From: LH-M37 sp965602855
GTDB taxonomy: Bacteria; Pseudomonadota; Gammaproteobacteria; SZUA-229
NCBI GenBank assembly: GCA_965602855.1
Contig: CBFCZV010000006.1
Span: forward strand, 1-64,000
Direction: 5' to 3'
Length of the DNA stretch: 64,000 nt
Part shown: positions 1 through 8,753 of the stretch, one piece after another
Layout of the letters: every line of letters starts with the position of its first letter
Position numbering within the stretch: position 1 is the first letter of the stretch
Position numbers and translations under genes: made by a program
Notes under the pieces: generated by a model
Seen by the model: only the letters and a program-made list of their open reading frames with translations
Database searches by the model: none
What the model was told of the DNA's origin: nothing

Positions 1-22
1 GAGATATTTGTTAAAAGTAATA

Positions 23-55
23 AATAATATTAATAATATTAATAATATTAATAAT
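23..55. repeat. Short AT-only tandem repeat
   Basis: A 9-base unit, aataatatt, occurs three times in tandem (23-31, 32-40, 41-49) and continues as a partial fourth copy, then a T run. It lies about 120 bases upstream of the cation-efflux gene. It could be slippage-prone DNA or a curved UP-like element; nothing shows a function. Confidence 0.6.
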
Positions 56-171
56 TTTTTTATAAAACTGCTTATTTGTATTGCTAGCTGCATGGTCGCT
101 TTATTTACGCACAGTTCTGCCAGATTAATATAAAATCACGCAATCAATATGACAAACAGGGCAGGCAGAAT

Positions 172-1089
172 ATGGCTTCAGGGTCAAAAAAAGTAATTTA
201 TGCAGCATTAGTTGGTAACGCTTTGATTGCCATTATCAAGTTTGTGGCTTCTGCCATAACGGGTAGTTCTGCAATGCTCTCCGAAGGCATTCACTCGCTA
301 GTCGATACCGGTAATCAGTTTCTGTTATTGCATGGCCTGAAGCAGGCAAAGAAGCCAGCCGATGCCAATTTTCCTTTCGGTCACGGTAAAGAGATTTATT
401 TCTGGAGCTTCATCGTTGCTATTCTGATCTTTGCACTGGGAGGTGGCATTTCTATTTACGAGGGTATCTCACACATGAGGCATCCGGAGCCCATTAGTAA
501 CCCGATGATCAACTACATTGTGCTCGGTCTGGCGATTATATTTGAGGGGGCAGCCTGGTTGTTTGCCTTCCGTGAATTCACTAAGGTTAAAGGCAAATGG
601 GGCTATCTTGAAGCGATTCAGCGTGCCAAGGATCCATCTATTTTCGTCGTTCTGTTTGAGGATTCTGCCGCCATGCTCGGTTTGCTGGTGGCTTTTGCCG
701 GTATCTTACTCAGCCAGACAACGGGCATTCTGTATTTTGATGGTGCGGCTTCAGTCATTATCGGTTTTATTCTAATTGGCACTTCAATATGGCTGGCTTA
801 TGAAACCAAGGGCTTGTTGATTGGTGAAAGCGCAGAAACTAATGTAATCAATGATATACGAGAAATTATTAAAGCAAATTCACTTGTTGAATGTGTTAAT
901 GAAGTACTGACCATGCACATGGGACCAGACTTTATTCTGGCGAATATCAGTGTGGATTTTCGAGATACCAGCACAGCGGTTGAGCTGGAAACGGCTATTG
1001 CTGAGATTGATCAGAGTATCAAAGCGGCGCATCCACAGATCAAGCGGATATTTATTGAGGCGGAGAAGCGCACAATCAGACCTGTTTGA
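172..1089 (+). CDS. Cation diffusion facilitator (CDF) family transporter, SLC30A9-like
   Basis: A 305-residue inner-membrane protein with about six hydrophobic segments and a C-terminal cytoplasmic domain ending around residue 300, the usual CDF size. The first metal-site motif is visible as EGIHSLVD (H41 and D45), followed by FGHGKEIYFW. In the second half of the membrane domain the usual HxxxD is replaced by FEDSAAMLG (near residues 163-170), the pattern of the ZnT9/SLC30A9-like branch. CDF proteins exchange Zn2+, Fe2+, Mn2+ or similar ions for protons; the substrate cannot be read from sequence. The gene stands alone and faces the next, convergent gene 9 bases away. Confidence 0.88.
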   Translation: MASGSKKVIYAALVGNALIAIIKFVASAITGSSAMLSEGIHSLVDTGNQFLLLHGLKQAKKPADANFPFGHGKEIYFWSFIVAILIFALGGGISIYEGISHMRHPEPISNPMINYIVLGLAIIFEGAAWLFAFREFTKVKGKWGYLEAIQRAKDPSIFVVLFEDSAAMLGLLVAFAGILLSQTTGILYFDGAASVIIGFILIGTSIWLAYETKGLLIGESAETNVINDIREIIKANSLVECVNEVLTMHMGPDFILANISVDFRDTSTAVELETAIAEIDQSIKAAHPQIKRIFIEAEKRTIRPV

Positions 1090-1098
1090 TGCAGATTC

Positions 1099-2046
1099 TT
1101 ATGTCGCCGCACCAAACCAGAAGCTTTCGTCTTTCTCTAAAAATTCCTGCCAGCTCATATAGTGGGAACCATCGCAGGAGAAAGTGAGGCTGATTTTACC
1201 GTTGAATATATTGATTGAGGCGGAGCGCAGGTAGAAGGTTTCATCGGTAAAACGCAGTTTTTTCATGGCGCGCAGTATCGAGCCAATGCTATTTGCGGGT
1301 ATTAATGCATCTTCTGGATAGGGACGTGCAGGGTAGAGCAGGCAGACATCTGGATCACTGAGCGCTTCGTGGTCATGAATACGATAACGATAAGGGTCGT
1401 TCATAAACCAGATGGTGGCGCGTGAGCTGGAGAAATGCAGCACGCACTGGAACATGCCGCGTTCGGTGATCAACTCCTCGATAATCGCCATGGAAACATC
1501 AATGCTTTCATCCATTGGGCTATCGGTACGATGCTGCTGGAAGACTACACTGCGTATCGCTGGATCACCTTTGATTTGCTGCCAGTCGGCTGATTCTTCA
1601 TAAGCATCGCCAGTGACGGGCAGGTCGCGTAAATCGAAATCTGCACCAATATAGCCCAGTGTTTCGCCATCTTTATGAACCACCTGCAGTGCGGTCATAG
1701 AAGGTCGATTGGCACGTAAACTCAGGTAGGCATCAGAAAGCAAAAATCCCCACGACGGCACCGGCTCACACATGTACGGGCGATGGGAGCGGTCACGGTT
1801 GAAGTGCTCGGGTAAGAGGCCACTGGCCTCAATATTGTCAGAGACCTGGAGGCCGCATTTATCAACGGCGTACAGAAACAGGCAGTTAGGCACCTTGCTG
1901 AAGTTTTCCAGCAGTATTTTGTTGAGCGCATCACGGTCGGGCCAGACGGACTCACAGGCTTCGGATATGTGTGTGAGCGGGCTGAGCAGCTTACGTGCCA
2001 GTTCAATGCGTTGTTTGCTAACGGCTTCTTTCCAGGTGTTTTGCAT
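1099..2046 (-). CDS. PDC (Cache-like) sensor domain protein
   Basis: A 315-residue protein with no signal peptide or transmembrane segment. The N-terminal part (about residues 10-170) reads as a PDC/Cache ligand-binding fold, including DRSHRPYM around the position where dCache domains carry the ligand-contacting SHRPY motif, and LGYIGADFDLRDLP near the end of the domain. The C-terminal half has no recognised catalytic or output motif. A soluble PDC protein without kinase, chemotaxis or cyclase output is a known but functionally vague group in gammaproteobacteria. The start ATG is followed by an amphipathic helix that could be a linker. No operon partner is evident. Confidence 0.65.
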   Translation of the reverse strand: MQNTWKEAVSKQRIELARKLLSPLTHISEACESVWPDRDALNKILLENFSKVPNCLFLYAVDKCGLQVSDNIEASGLLPEHFNRDRSHRPYMCEPVPSWGFLLSDAYLSLRANRPSMTALQVVHKDGETLGYIGADFDLRDLPVTGDAYEESADWQQIKGDPAIRSVVFQQHRTDSPMDESIDVSMAIIEELITERGMFQCVLHFSSSRATIWFMNDPYRYRIHDHEALSDPDVCLLYPARPYPEDALIPANSIGSILRAMKKLRFTDETFYLRSASINIFNGKISLTFSCDGSHYMSWQEFLEKDESFWFGAAT

Positions 2047-2102
2047 ACTGCTATTGGGTCTCTACAACTTTTCTACATAATCAGACGTAAACTGAATAAG
2101 GC

Positions 2103-2504
2103 TTATTTTCGCCCCATAGTGGCAGGAGGTTCGAATAAGATAGTGTATTCACGAACCAGATGCCCCTTTGGCCAGTCCACTTCGATCAAAAAACTCAATG
2201 AAGGTTCGCGAATGATTTTTGCCGACTTCACATCGATATAGACGTTTCCATTTTTCACTAACGCCTTAAATTTTAATTCGGTCAATGAATGCGGGCGATC
2301 CAGACCAGCTTTGGTGAATTCTTCACGTGAGGCCAATTTGATAATCAAAATATCAGCATCCTCGGGAGTTACCGATATCAGGTCAATTTGAGCACCAAGT
2401 TTCTGATTTAGCTTTGAGTTAACTTGAATATCGCCTAAACCCAGAGAAAATCCCTGTGCGGGTAACAATAGTCCGAGCACTAAAGCGAAGATTAATTTAC
2501 GCAT
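2103..2504 (-). CDS. Stand-alone FimV/HubP N-terminal-domain protein, secreted
   Basis: A 133-residue protein with a signal peptide (residues 1 to about 20) followed by the periplasmic N-terminal domain of FimV/HubP: LGLGDIQVNSKLNQKLGA, ASREEFTKAGLDRP, REPSLSFLIEVDWPKG and REYTILFEPP are all hallmark stretches. Full FimV proteins are several hundred residues or more, with a LysM domain, a membrane helix and an acidic cytoplasmic tail. Here the gene stops just after the N-terminal domain, with a natural stop and no visible downstream remnant. In FimV/HubP proteins the periplasmic part connects to cell-pole and type IV pilus functions; this short form may be an accessory or a degenerate paralog. 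The downstream gene is unrelated. Confidence 0.75.
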   Translation of the reverse strand: MRKLIFALVLGLLLPAQGFSLGLGDIQVNSKLNQKLGAQIDLISVTPEDADILIIKLASREEFTKAGLDRPHSLTELKFKALVKNGNVYIDVKSAKIIREPSLSFLIEVDWPKGHLVREYTILFEPPATMGRK

Positions 2505-2714
2505 AAGATTTCCCCTTTGTTTGTCCTTTTATCCTGAAGTAGCCATTGTATTTAAAAATGAGCACTTAGACTATGAGTTTTTCATTAGATTTTGCTGAGT
2601 TTATGCTTGTATAGCGCTGAACATGATGACTGAAATGAGGCATTAATTGTGGGTTATTGCTGTCAATACCGTTTATCATTAGCGCTTTGCGATTTAAACA
2701 ACAGGATAACGATA

Positions 2715-3302
2715 ATGCTGAAGTCAATCAGCCGAACTTTACTCACTGGATTTATTACCTTAGTCCCCGTCGTGCTGACTGTTTCCCTGATGTACTGGCT
2801 GGCGGTCAGCTCGGAACAGATGATGGGTGATATGCTGCGCTGGGTGATGCCCGCAACATTTTATTTCCCGGGTTTAGGCATGATCTTTGGGCTGCTCGTG
2901 ATGTTTATCGTCGGCCTGTTGATGAAGGCTTATCTGATTCGGCGTATATTCGCGCTGGGCGAAAAAGTAGTCTATCGCTTACCGCTGATCAAATCAGTGT
3001 ATCGCGCATTTCGTGATCTATTTGATTTCATGTCACCTAAAAAACAGGGGCTGGGGCAGGTGGTCGCGGTCAATATCAATGGCATTCAGGCGATTGGTTT
3101 TATTACTCAGGAAGATGAAGATCGTTTACCGGAAGTCTTTCGTGGTGAGGATAGTGTGCTGGTTTACTTGCCGATGAGTTACATGATGGGCGGGCACACC
3201 ATTTTTGTGCCGCGTGAAGATGTGCGTCCTCTGGATATGAGCATGGATGAGGCTATGCGTTTTGTTTTGACTGCGGGTATTACCGGTAAGTCGGCGCCTT
3301 AG
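2715..3302 (+). CDS. DUF502 family membrane protein
   Basis: About 195 residues. Two transmembrane segments near the N-terminus (residues about 10-30 and 50-75) are followed by a cytoplasmic domain with the DUF502 hallmarks RLPLIKSVYRAFRDLFDF, QAIGFITQED and a VYLP-SYMMGGHTIFVP block. The family has no firm biochemical role. I chose the ATG at 2715 because AGGA lies about nine bases upstream and family members begin close to this point; a GTG at 2649 in the same frame would add 22 unlikely residues. The gene is followed 11 bases later by a GFA-type gene, with AGGAGG just after its stop serving the next start, so the two are probably cotranscribed. Confidence 0.85.
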   Translation: MLKSISRTLLTGFITLVPVVLTVSLMYWLAVSSEQMMGDMLRWVMPATFYFPGLGMIFGLLVMFIVGLLMKAYLIRRIFALGEKVVYRLPLIKSVYRAFRDLFDFMSPKKQGLGQVVAVNINGIQAIGFITQEDEDRLPEVFRGEDSVLVYLPMSYMMGGHTIFVPREDVRPLDMSMDEAMRFVLTAGITGKSAP

Positions 3303-3313
3303 GAGGGTTCAGC

Positions 3314-3736
3314 ATGTCCAAATTAAAATTAGAAGGTAGCTGTTTGTGTGGCGATGTCGAGTATGAAATCAACGCCGATACCTCTGAACAGAAGCCCAAA
3401 TTTTTTCACTGTCATTGCCAACGTTGTCGTAAAGCCAGCGGTACAGGTCATGCCAGTCTGATTATTACTTTCGATTCATCACTCGAATGGAAAAAGGGCG
3501 GGGATTGTTTAGGCCATTATAAAGTGCCTGAGGCCTCACGCTTCGCCACCTGTTTCTGCAAAAACTGCGGCGGTGCTTTACCTCGTTACGATGAGAAAAC
3601 GGCTCGTGCAGTCGTTCCTGCCGGATCACTTGACCATGAACCGGATATAAAACCAGAAGCTCGGATTTTCTGGGATTCACGTGCCGAATGGTCGTGTGAA
3701 GATGACATACCTGCTTTTGCTGAATACCCGGAATAA
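3314..3736 (+). CDS. GFA family (CENP-V/GFA fold) zinc protein
   Basis: A 140-residue protein with the zinc-binding cysteine pattern of the GFA/CENP-V fold: GSCLCGDVEY near residue 8, FHCHCQRCRKASG near residues 31-43, and TCFCKNCGGALPRY near residues 75-90. The family is named after a glutathione-dependent formaldehyde-activating enzyme, but most members, probably including this one, have no proven substrate. A strong AGGAGG ribosome site sits just upstream. Three bases separate it from the TauE/SafE permease gene, so the two are likely cotranscribed. Confidence 0.85.
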   Translation: MSKLKLEGSCLCGDVEYEINADTSEQKPKFFHCHCQRCRKASGTGHASLIITFDSSLEWKKGGDCLGHYKVPEASRFATCFCKNCGGALPRYDEKTARAVVPAGSLDHEPDIKPEARIFWDSRAEWSCEDDIPAFAEYPE

Positions 3737-3739
3737 TTC

Positions 3740-4492
3740 ATGATCGCAGAGCTACTTCAGCTAAGCCCTCTACAAATCACCCTTTCTATCATCATTATCT
3801 TTGTCGCTTACGTGGTCAAAGGTTTGTCGGGTTTTGGTTCGGGCCTGGTCGCCATTCCATTTCTGGCTTTACTGTTCCCGCTTAAATTCATCGTGCCGGT
3901 TTTTGGCCTGCTCAGTTATAGCGGCACCGTGATGCAAAGTCTACAACTGAGAAAGCAGGTGGTGTGGGGCGATCTGTTGCCCCTGATTCCATTTTCTATC
4001 GCGGGTATCAGCGTCGCTACCTGGTTACTGGTCAATGTCGATGCAAATCTGCTGGCTTTTGCACTGGGTATTTTTGTGCTGGCCTATTCGGTTTATTCAT
4101 TATTTTCATTTCACACTACACCCGGTAGTCGCCGCTGGGCAATCTTAGCCGGTAGCTTTGGCGGACTGGTTGGCGCTTTATTCGGCACAGGCGGGCCTTT
4201 TTACGTGGCTTATCTGAAAATGCGCCAGCTCGACAAGGGTGCGTTCAGAGCGACCATTGCCATGGTGTTTCTAGTCGATGGTGGCACGCGTATGTTCGCC
4301 TATGCCAGCACTGGCCTGTTTACTTCTCAGGTCTTAATACTGGTTGCCGTCATGTTTCCGGTATTACTGGTCGCCATGTATGTAGGGCATCATCTGCATA
4401 TAAAGATTGAGCCGCACAGGTTTAACCAGATGATTAGCATCATGCTGCTTTTTAGCGGTATTATGCTGATTTATAAAGCGATGAATGTATAA
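3740..4492 (+). CDS. TauE/SafE family permease
   Basis: A 250-residue integral membrane protein with about eight hydrophobic segments and two internal homologous halves, shown by VVKGLSGFGSGLVAIPFL (about residues 25-42) and GSFGGLVGALFGTGGPFYVA (about 137-156). TauE/SafE permeases export or import small sulfur- or carbon-containing organic anions such as sulfite or sulfoacetate; the substrate here is unknown. Start ATG lies three bases after the GFA-gene stop. Its stop overlaps an ATG that could start the next small TPR gene, suggesting translational coupling. Confidence 0.88.
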   Translation: MIAELLQLSPLQITLSIIIIFVAYVVKGLSGFGSGLVAIPFLALLFPLKFIVPVFGLLSYSGTVMQSLQLRKQVVWGDLLPLIPFSIAGISVATWLLVNVDANLLAFALGIFVLAYSVYSLFSFHTTPGSRRWAILAGSFGGLVGALFGTGGPFYVAYLKMRQLDKGAFRATIAMVFLVDGGTRMFAYASTGLFTSQVLILVAVMFPVLLVAMYVGHHLHIKIEPHRFNQMISIMLLFSGIMLIYKAMNV

Positions 4493-4532
4493 TCAACTTC
4501 TTACTAAAACGCTTAAAAAACTCAAATACACA

Positions 4533-4916
4533 ATGAATACTGAAGAATCATTAAAAAAAGCCAAACAGTTTATCGATGCTAGTCAGCACGATGAAGCACG
4601 TTTTTGTCTACTGGAAGTATTAAAAGAGGAAGCCACCAATAAGCCCGCGTTAATCATGCTCGGTGGTTCTTATTTCAGCATTGAAAAATATGCCGAAGCT
4701 GAAATGGTATTTGAAAGACTGATTTTACTGGAGCCGGGTATTGGCCAGTTTTCAATCGGCCTATTCAACACTTTGTGGAAAATGAATCGAAAGGAAGAAG
4801 CGCTTGAGGAAATTAAGCGCTTTTTATCGCATGCTGACCAGGAAGTTGAGAATGAAACCATTGCTCAATATATAGCCATCATTAATAAAATCGAAGATAA
4901 CAATAATTCCAATTAA
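4533..4916 (+). CDS. Small tetratricopeptide-repeat protein
   Basis: About 127 residues that read as two to three TPR helices pairs: DASQHDEARFCLLEVLKEE, then a canonical unit around GGSYFSIEKYAEAEMVFERL, then EALEEIKRFL. No signal peptide or catalytic motif. An upstream in-frame ATG at 4485 overlaps the preceding stop but adds a basic, un-TPR-like 16 residues; neither start has a strong ribosome site, so the start is uncertain. Probably an adaptor protein; partner unknown. Confidence 0.65.
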   Translation: MNTEESLKKAKQFIDASQHDEARFCLLEVLKEEATNKPALIMLGGSYFSIEKYAEAEMVFERLILLEPGIGQFSIGLFNTLWKMNRKEEALEEIKRFLSHADQEVENETIAQYIAIINKIEDNNNSN

Positions 4917-4937
4917 AAAAACAATATTTGATTACTG

Positions 4938-5558
4938 ATGTCTTTTTTAAATTACCTGAAACTGATTACACTATTACTGGTTGCTCTAACATCAGCCTGT
5001 TCAACTTCGCCACCAAAAAACATGGACAATAGTTGTGACATTTTTTTTGAAAAGGATGACTGGTACGATGACGCCAAAGACAGTACTGAAAAATGGGGAG
5101 TACCCATTCACGTTCAGCTCGCTATCATCCATCAGGAATCACGCTTTAATTACGACGCCAAACCTGAAATGGAATATTTTTTATGGATTATTCCTATCGG
5201 TAGAAAATCGGATGCTTATGGTTATGCGCAGGTCAAAGATGACACCTGGGACTGGTATATAGATAAGACCGGCAACTCCGGCGCTGACCGTGATGACTTT
5301 GACGACGCAGTAGACTTTATAGGCTGGTACGGTAAACAATCAAATAAGGTACTCGGTATTTCTAAATGGGATCCGTACAATCAGTATCTTGCTTATCACG
5401 AAGGTCACGGTGGCTTTAAGCGCAAAACATACAATAAAAAACCCTGGCTAATAAAAGTCGCTCGTAAAGTTGAGAAACGCGCCAAGCGTTACTCTGCACA
5501 GCTGAAAAAATGTCAGAAAGAACTGGAGTCACGCTGGGATTTGTGGCCGTTCTGGTAA
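4938..5558 (+). CDS. Lipoprotein with transglycosylase (SLT)-like domain
   Basis: A 206-residue lipoprotein: the hydrophobic N-terminus ends in the lipobox LTSAC (about residues 17-21). The mature part carries a lysozyme-like fold signature, IHQESRFNYDAKP (about residues 62-75), with the glutamate in the place of the lytic transglycosylase catalytic acid, followed by SDAYGYAQVKDDTW and later LAYHEGHGGFKR. This matches a gammaproteobacterial group of SLT-domain lipoproteins. It would act on periplasmic peptidoglycan from the outer or inner membrane; activity is inferred only. It precedes ycgN by six bases. Confidence 0.75.
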   Translation: MSFLNYLKLITLLLVALTSACSTSPPKNMDNSCDIFFEKDDWYDDAKDSTEKWGVPIHVQLAIIHQESRFNYDAKPEMEYFLWIIPIGRKSDAYGYAQVKDDTWDWYIDKTGNSGADRDDFDDAVDFIGWYGKQSNKVLGISKWDPYNQYLAYHEGHGGFKRKTYNKKPWLIKVARKVEKRAKRYSAQLKKCQKELESRWDLWPFW

Positions 5559-5564
5559 TTAATT

Positions 5565-6020
5565 ATGAATAATGAATCAAAATTTTGGGAAACAAAATCT
5601 CTGCAGGAGATGAGTGATGATGAATGGGAATCACTTTGTGATGGCTGTGGCCGCTGTTGCTTAGTCAAACTTCAGGATGAAGACAGCAACAAGGTTTATC
5701 TCACGAATATTGCCTGCAAATCACTTGATTTAGAAACTGGTCGTTGCAGTGATTATTCGAACAGATTGAAAACAGTACCGATGTGTATGAATCTAAAAAC
5801 TGATTTACCAGTGATGATAAATTACCTGCCAGAATTTTGTGCATATCGACTTATATTCGAAGGCAAACCCCTGGAAGGCTGGCATCCTTTGCTCAGCTCA
5901 ATTGCTGACTCTACGCAAGACGCCGGTGTTTCGGTCGGTGAATTTGCTGTTTCTGAATCTTCGGTTCACCCTGATCAAGTCCAGGATCACATTATAGAAG
6001 AGTTAACGGGTAATGAATAA
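5565..6020 (+). CDS. YcgN/UPF0260 family cysteine-cluster protein
   Basis: A 151-residue cytoplasmic protein with the family's cysteine cluster: CDGCGRCCLVKL near residues 25-36, then IACKSLDLETGRCSDYSNR, PMCMN, and EFCAYRL. These conserved cysteines suggest binding of zinc or an iron-sulfur cluster, although no function is established. The length is typical of the family. The gene sits in a tight run from the TauE/SafE gene to the metal-dependent-hydrolase gene, all on the plus strand with short gaps. Confidence 0.9.
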   Translation: MNNESKFWETKSLQEMSDDEWESLCDGCGRCCLVKLQDEDSNKVYLTNIACKSLDLETGRCSDYSNRLKTVPMCMNLKTDLPVMINYLPEFCAYRLIFEGKPLEGWHPLLSSIADSTQDAGVSVGEFAVSESSVHPDQVQDHIIEELTGNE

Positions 6021-6038
6021 ACGCGGCAGGAAATTATA

Positions 6039-6308
6039 ATGGGGGCAGAAGAAATTTCAGGCTGGTTAGCTGCGATATTTACGACATTGATTTTTGTTCC
6101 ACAGCTACACAAAGCTTTTAAAACAAAAAAGACACAAGATCTTTCCATGCTCATGATCGTGCTAGCCATCATGGGGAACTCCGCCTGGTTTGTGCAGGCG
6201 TTATTAACATCAAACACACCTCTAATGGTTTGTGCCATATTGATTATCATAATGAGTACTGTTCTGATCATATTTAAATATAACAACGATAAGAAACAAC
6301 AGGATTAA
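6039..6308 (+). CDS. SemiSWEET family transporter
   Basis: An 89-residue protein with three predicted membrane helices, the size and topology of bacterial SemiSWEETs, which dimerise to move sugars. The PQ-loop signature is visible in FVPQLHKAFKTKKTQDLS (about residues 20-38) and the GNSAWFVQALL stretch follows in the third helix. Substrate unknown. It lies between ycgN and a membrane metal-dependent-hydrolase gene that begins four bases after its stop. Confidence 0.85.
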   Translation: MGAEEISGWLAAIFTTLIFVPQLHKAFKTKKTQDLSMLMIVLAIMGNSAWFVQALLTSNTPLMVCAILIIIMSTVLIIFKYNNDKKQQD

Positions 6309-6311
6309 TCA

Positions 6312-7322
6312 TTGGACATTCTTACCCAGGGCCTGTTAGGTGCTGCACTCTCACAATCTATTGCAAATAAACAGGAAACTCGACTTGCCACTGGCGTAGG
6401 TTTTTTTGCGGGGCTAATTGCTGACGCCGATATTTTTATATCTTCTTCCACAGATCCGCTATTAAATATTGAACTGCACCGGCATTTCACGCATTCAATC
6501 TTTTTTGTTCCTTTTGGCGCACTGATTGCCACTTTGCTTTTATGGCCGGTACTCAGCCGACTATCAAGCATTGAAATGCCGACGTTCAAACGTCTATATA
6601 TATTCTGCTTGCTGGGTTACAGCCTTAGTGGTTTTATCGATAGCTGCACCAGTTATGGTACGCACTTATTGTGGCCACTCAACGATGAGCGCATTACTTT
6701 TCATCTTATTTCAATTATTGATCCCATCTTTACCGGTGTATTGATGATTGCCGTAATCAGAGCATGGCTCAAACATCAACCGCGTCTTGCTCACATCGGA
6801 TTGTTATTTTGTGGCTGTTATTTATTGCTGGGGGTATTTCAGTTAAATCGTGCTACCAGTCTGGCCATGGATCTTGCGCAATCAAGACAGCACGTTGTAG
6901 AAAAGCTAACGGTTAAACCATCTTTAGGTAATCTTTTTGTGTGGCGTTCAACTTATATTTCTGATGGTAATATTTACGTTGATGCTGTTCGCGCAGGTAT
7001 TACTGAAAATAAAATATACACGGGTAGTTCTGTCACTTTGTTTGTGCCTGAGCGTGATGCCACTGGTATTCCCGAAGATTCAGTTTTATACAATGATATT
7101 TTGCGATTTAAAAAATTCTCCGATGGCTATATTGCTATGGATCCGGGTAGTGATGATTTGCTCGGTGATATGCGCTACAGCATGACGCCGATAAAAATTT
7201 CTACCCTCTGGGGAATTACGCTAGATAAAAACAAACTTGATGAACATGCTTACTATGGCTTTTATCGAAACATGTCAGCCGATGATCGTAAGAATTTTAT
7301 ATCGATGATATTGGGTGATTAA
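6312..7322 (+). CDS. Membrane-bound metal-dependent hydrolase (YdjM/DUF457 family)
   Basis: A 336-residue protein beginning MDILTQGLLGAALSQS, the typical start of this family, with GLIADADIF and HRHFTHSIFFVPFGA providing the Asp/His metal-ligand motifs (about residues 35-70) and four to five membrane helices in the first half. The C-terminal half is a soluble domain. Family members are predicted membrane hydrolases; YdjM in Escherichia coli is LexA-regulated, but no LexA box is evident here. Translation starts at TTG (6312), supported by AGGA nine bases upstream and by the conserved N-terminus. The stop overlaps the convergent symporter gene's stop at a shared TTAA. Confidence 0.82.
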   Translation: MDILTQGLLGAALSQSIANKQETRLATGVGFFAGLIADADIFISSSTDPLLNIELHRHFTHSIFFVPFGALIATLLLWPVLSRLSSIEMPTFKRLYIFCLLGYSLSGFIDSCTSYGTHLLWPLNDERITFHLISIIDPIFTGVLMIAVIRAWLKHQPRLAHIGLLFCGCYLLLGVFQLNRATSLAMDLAQSRQHVVEKLTVKPSLGNLFVWRSTYISDGNIYVDAVRAGITENKIYTGSSVTLFVPERDATGIPEDSVLYNDILRFKKFSDGYIAMDPGSDDLLGDMRYSMTPIKISTLWGITLDKNKLDEHAYYGFYRNMSADDRKNFISMILGD

Positions 7323-8668
7323 GCATTAAGCTCTTTGCTTGAAAAGTAATCACGCGTTAGCTTAAATACCAGTGGGCTGAGCAATAATAAGGCAATTAAA
7401 TTCGGTAGTGCCATTAGTGCATTGAGTGTATCGGCCAGTAGCCAGATAAATGACAGCTTTGCAGTCGCACCAACAGGGATAGCGATTATCCAGAGCACAC
7501 GGAAAGGCACAATTGAACGGACACCAAATAAATACTCAACGCATTTTTCACCATAAAAACTCCAGCCGAGCAGGGTGGTAAAAGCAAAAACACTCAAACC
7601 CAAAGTCACTACATAACCTCCAACTCCAGGCAGAGCTGTTTCAAATGCAAGCGCGGAGAGTGTTGCACCGGTTTCTCCACTGGTCCACGCACCAGTCACA
7701 ATAATTACCAGGCCGGTCATGGTGCAAAGAATTAGCGTATCGATAAACGTGCCCAGCATAGCAATAGTGCCCTGACGTACAGGGCTGTCTGTTGCCGCTG
7801 CCGCATGTGCAATGGGTGCGCTACCTAAACCTGCTTCATTAGAGAAAATGCCACGCGCTACGCCAAAGCGAATCGCCGCCCAGACTGCGGCACCTGCAAA
7901 ACCACCAGTGGCGGCCACAGGCGTGAAGGCGTGGGTGAATATCAATGAAAATGCAGATGGTACTTCAGAAGCATTGCTGATCAAAACAACTAAACTGGCT
8001 GCCACGTATGCAATGGCCATGAAGGGCACTAGCTTGCCTGCAACATCAGCGATACGTTTGATACCACCGACCAGTACTAATCCAGCAAATGCAGCCATGA
8101 CAAGCCCGGTCAGTAGATGGTCAATACCAAATTTTGAATTGAGCGCATCAGCCACCGAATTGGCCTGAATGGTATTGCCTATGCCAAATCCAGCCAGAGC
8201 ACCAAAAATAGCAAAGGCGGTACCCAGCCATGCCCAATGTTTTTTCAGGCCATTCTTTATATAGTACATGGGCCCGCCGATGTAATTGCCTTTCTCATCG
8301 GTTTCACGGTAATGAACAGCGAGTACTGCCTCGGCATATTTTGTTGCCATACCGACCAGAGCGGTACACCACATCCAGAACAGGGCACCAGGTCCACCCA
8401 GAAAGATAGCGGTGGCAACACCTGCAATATTGCCTGTACCGATGGTAGCTGCCAGTGAAGTCATCAGCGCTTTAAAAGGTACAATGTCACCTTCACCTGT
8501 TTCTTTACGACCTTGCCACAGCATGCGGAAGCCGTAAGCGATGTGACGCAGTGGCATGAAGCGCAAACCACTCATCAGGTAGAAACCTGTACCCAGTATC
8601 AACACCAGCATGACTGGACCCCAAACGACACCATTTAAATCGTTTAGTAATTTGTTAATAAGATCCAT
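7319..8668 (-). CDS. Sodium:alanine/glycine symporter (AGCS family)
   Basis: A 449-residue inner-membrane protein with about eleven hydrophobic helices. Family signatures include GTGNIAGVATAIFLGGPGA (about residues 75-95), GGPMYYIKNGL (about 130-140) and SNEAGLGSAPIAHAAAAT (about 277-294). AGCS carriers take up alanine or glycine with Na+ or H+. Length is normal. It is a single-gene unit, convergent with the hydrolase gene, and divergent from rlmA across 85 bases. I saw no glycine-riboswitch features in that short upstream region. Confidence 0.92.
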   Translation of the reverse strand: MDLINKLLNDLNGVVWGPVMLVLILGTGFYLMSGLRFMPLRHIAYGFRMLWQGRKETGEGDIVPFKALMTSLAATIGTGNIAGVATAIFLGGPGALFWMWCTALVGMATKYAEAVLAVHYRETDEKGNYIGGPMYYIKNGLKKHWAWLGTAFAIFGALAGFGIGNTIQANSVADALNSKFGIDHLLTGLVMAAFAGLVLVGGIKRIADVAGKLVPFMAIAYVAASLVVLISNASEVPSAFSLIFTHAFTPVAATGGFAGAAVWAAIRFGVARGIFSNEAGLGSAPIAHAAAATDSPVRQGTIAMLGTFIDTLILCTMTGLVIIVTGAWTSGETGATLSALAFETALPGVGGYVVTLGLSVFAFTTLLGWSFYGEKCVEYLFGVRSIVPFRVLWIIAIPVGATAKLSFIWLLADTLNALMALPNLIALLLLSPLVFKLTRDYFSSKELNA

Positions 8669-8753
8669 GTTGCTTCCTCATGTTGATGGGGGATTTTTTT
8701 ATTATTCTATCTTTTTATTGATTTAGTCGGATGTTAATGCTGAATGCTTTAAA

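Noticed and set aside
2649..2714. Longer GTG start for the DUF502 gene
   Set aside because: The ATG at 2715 has a better ribosome site and fits the family N-terminus.
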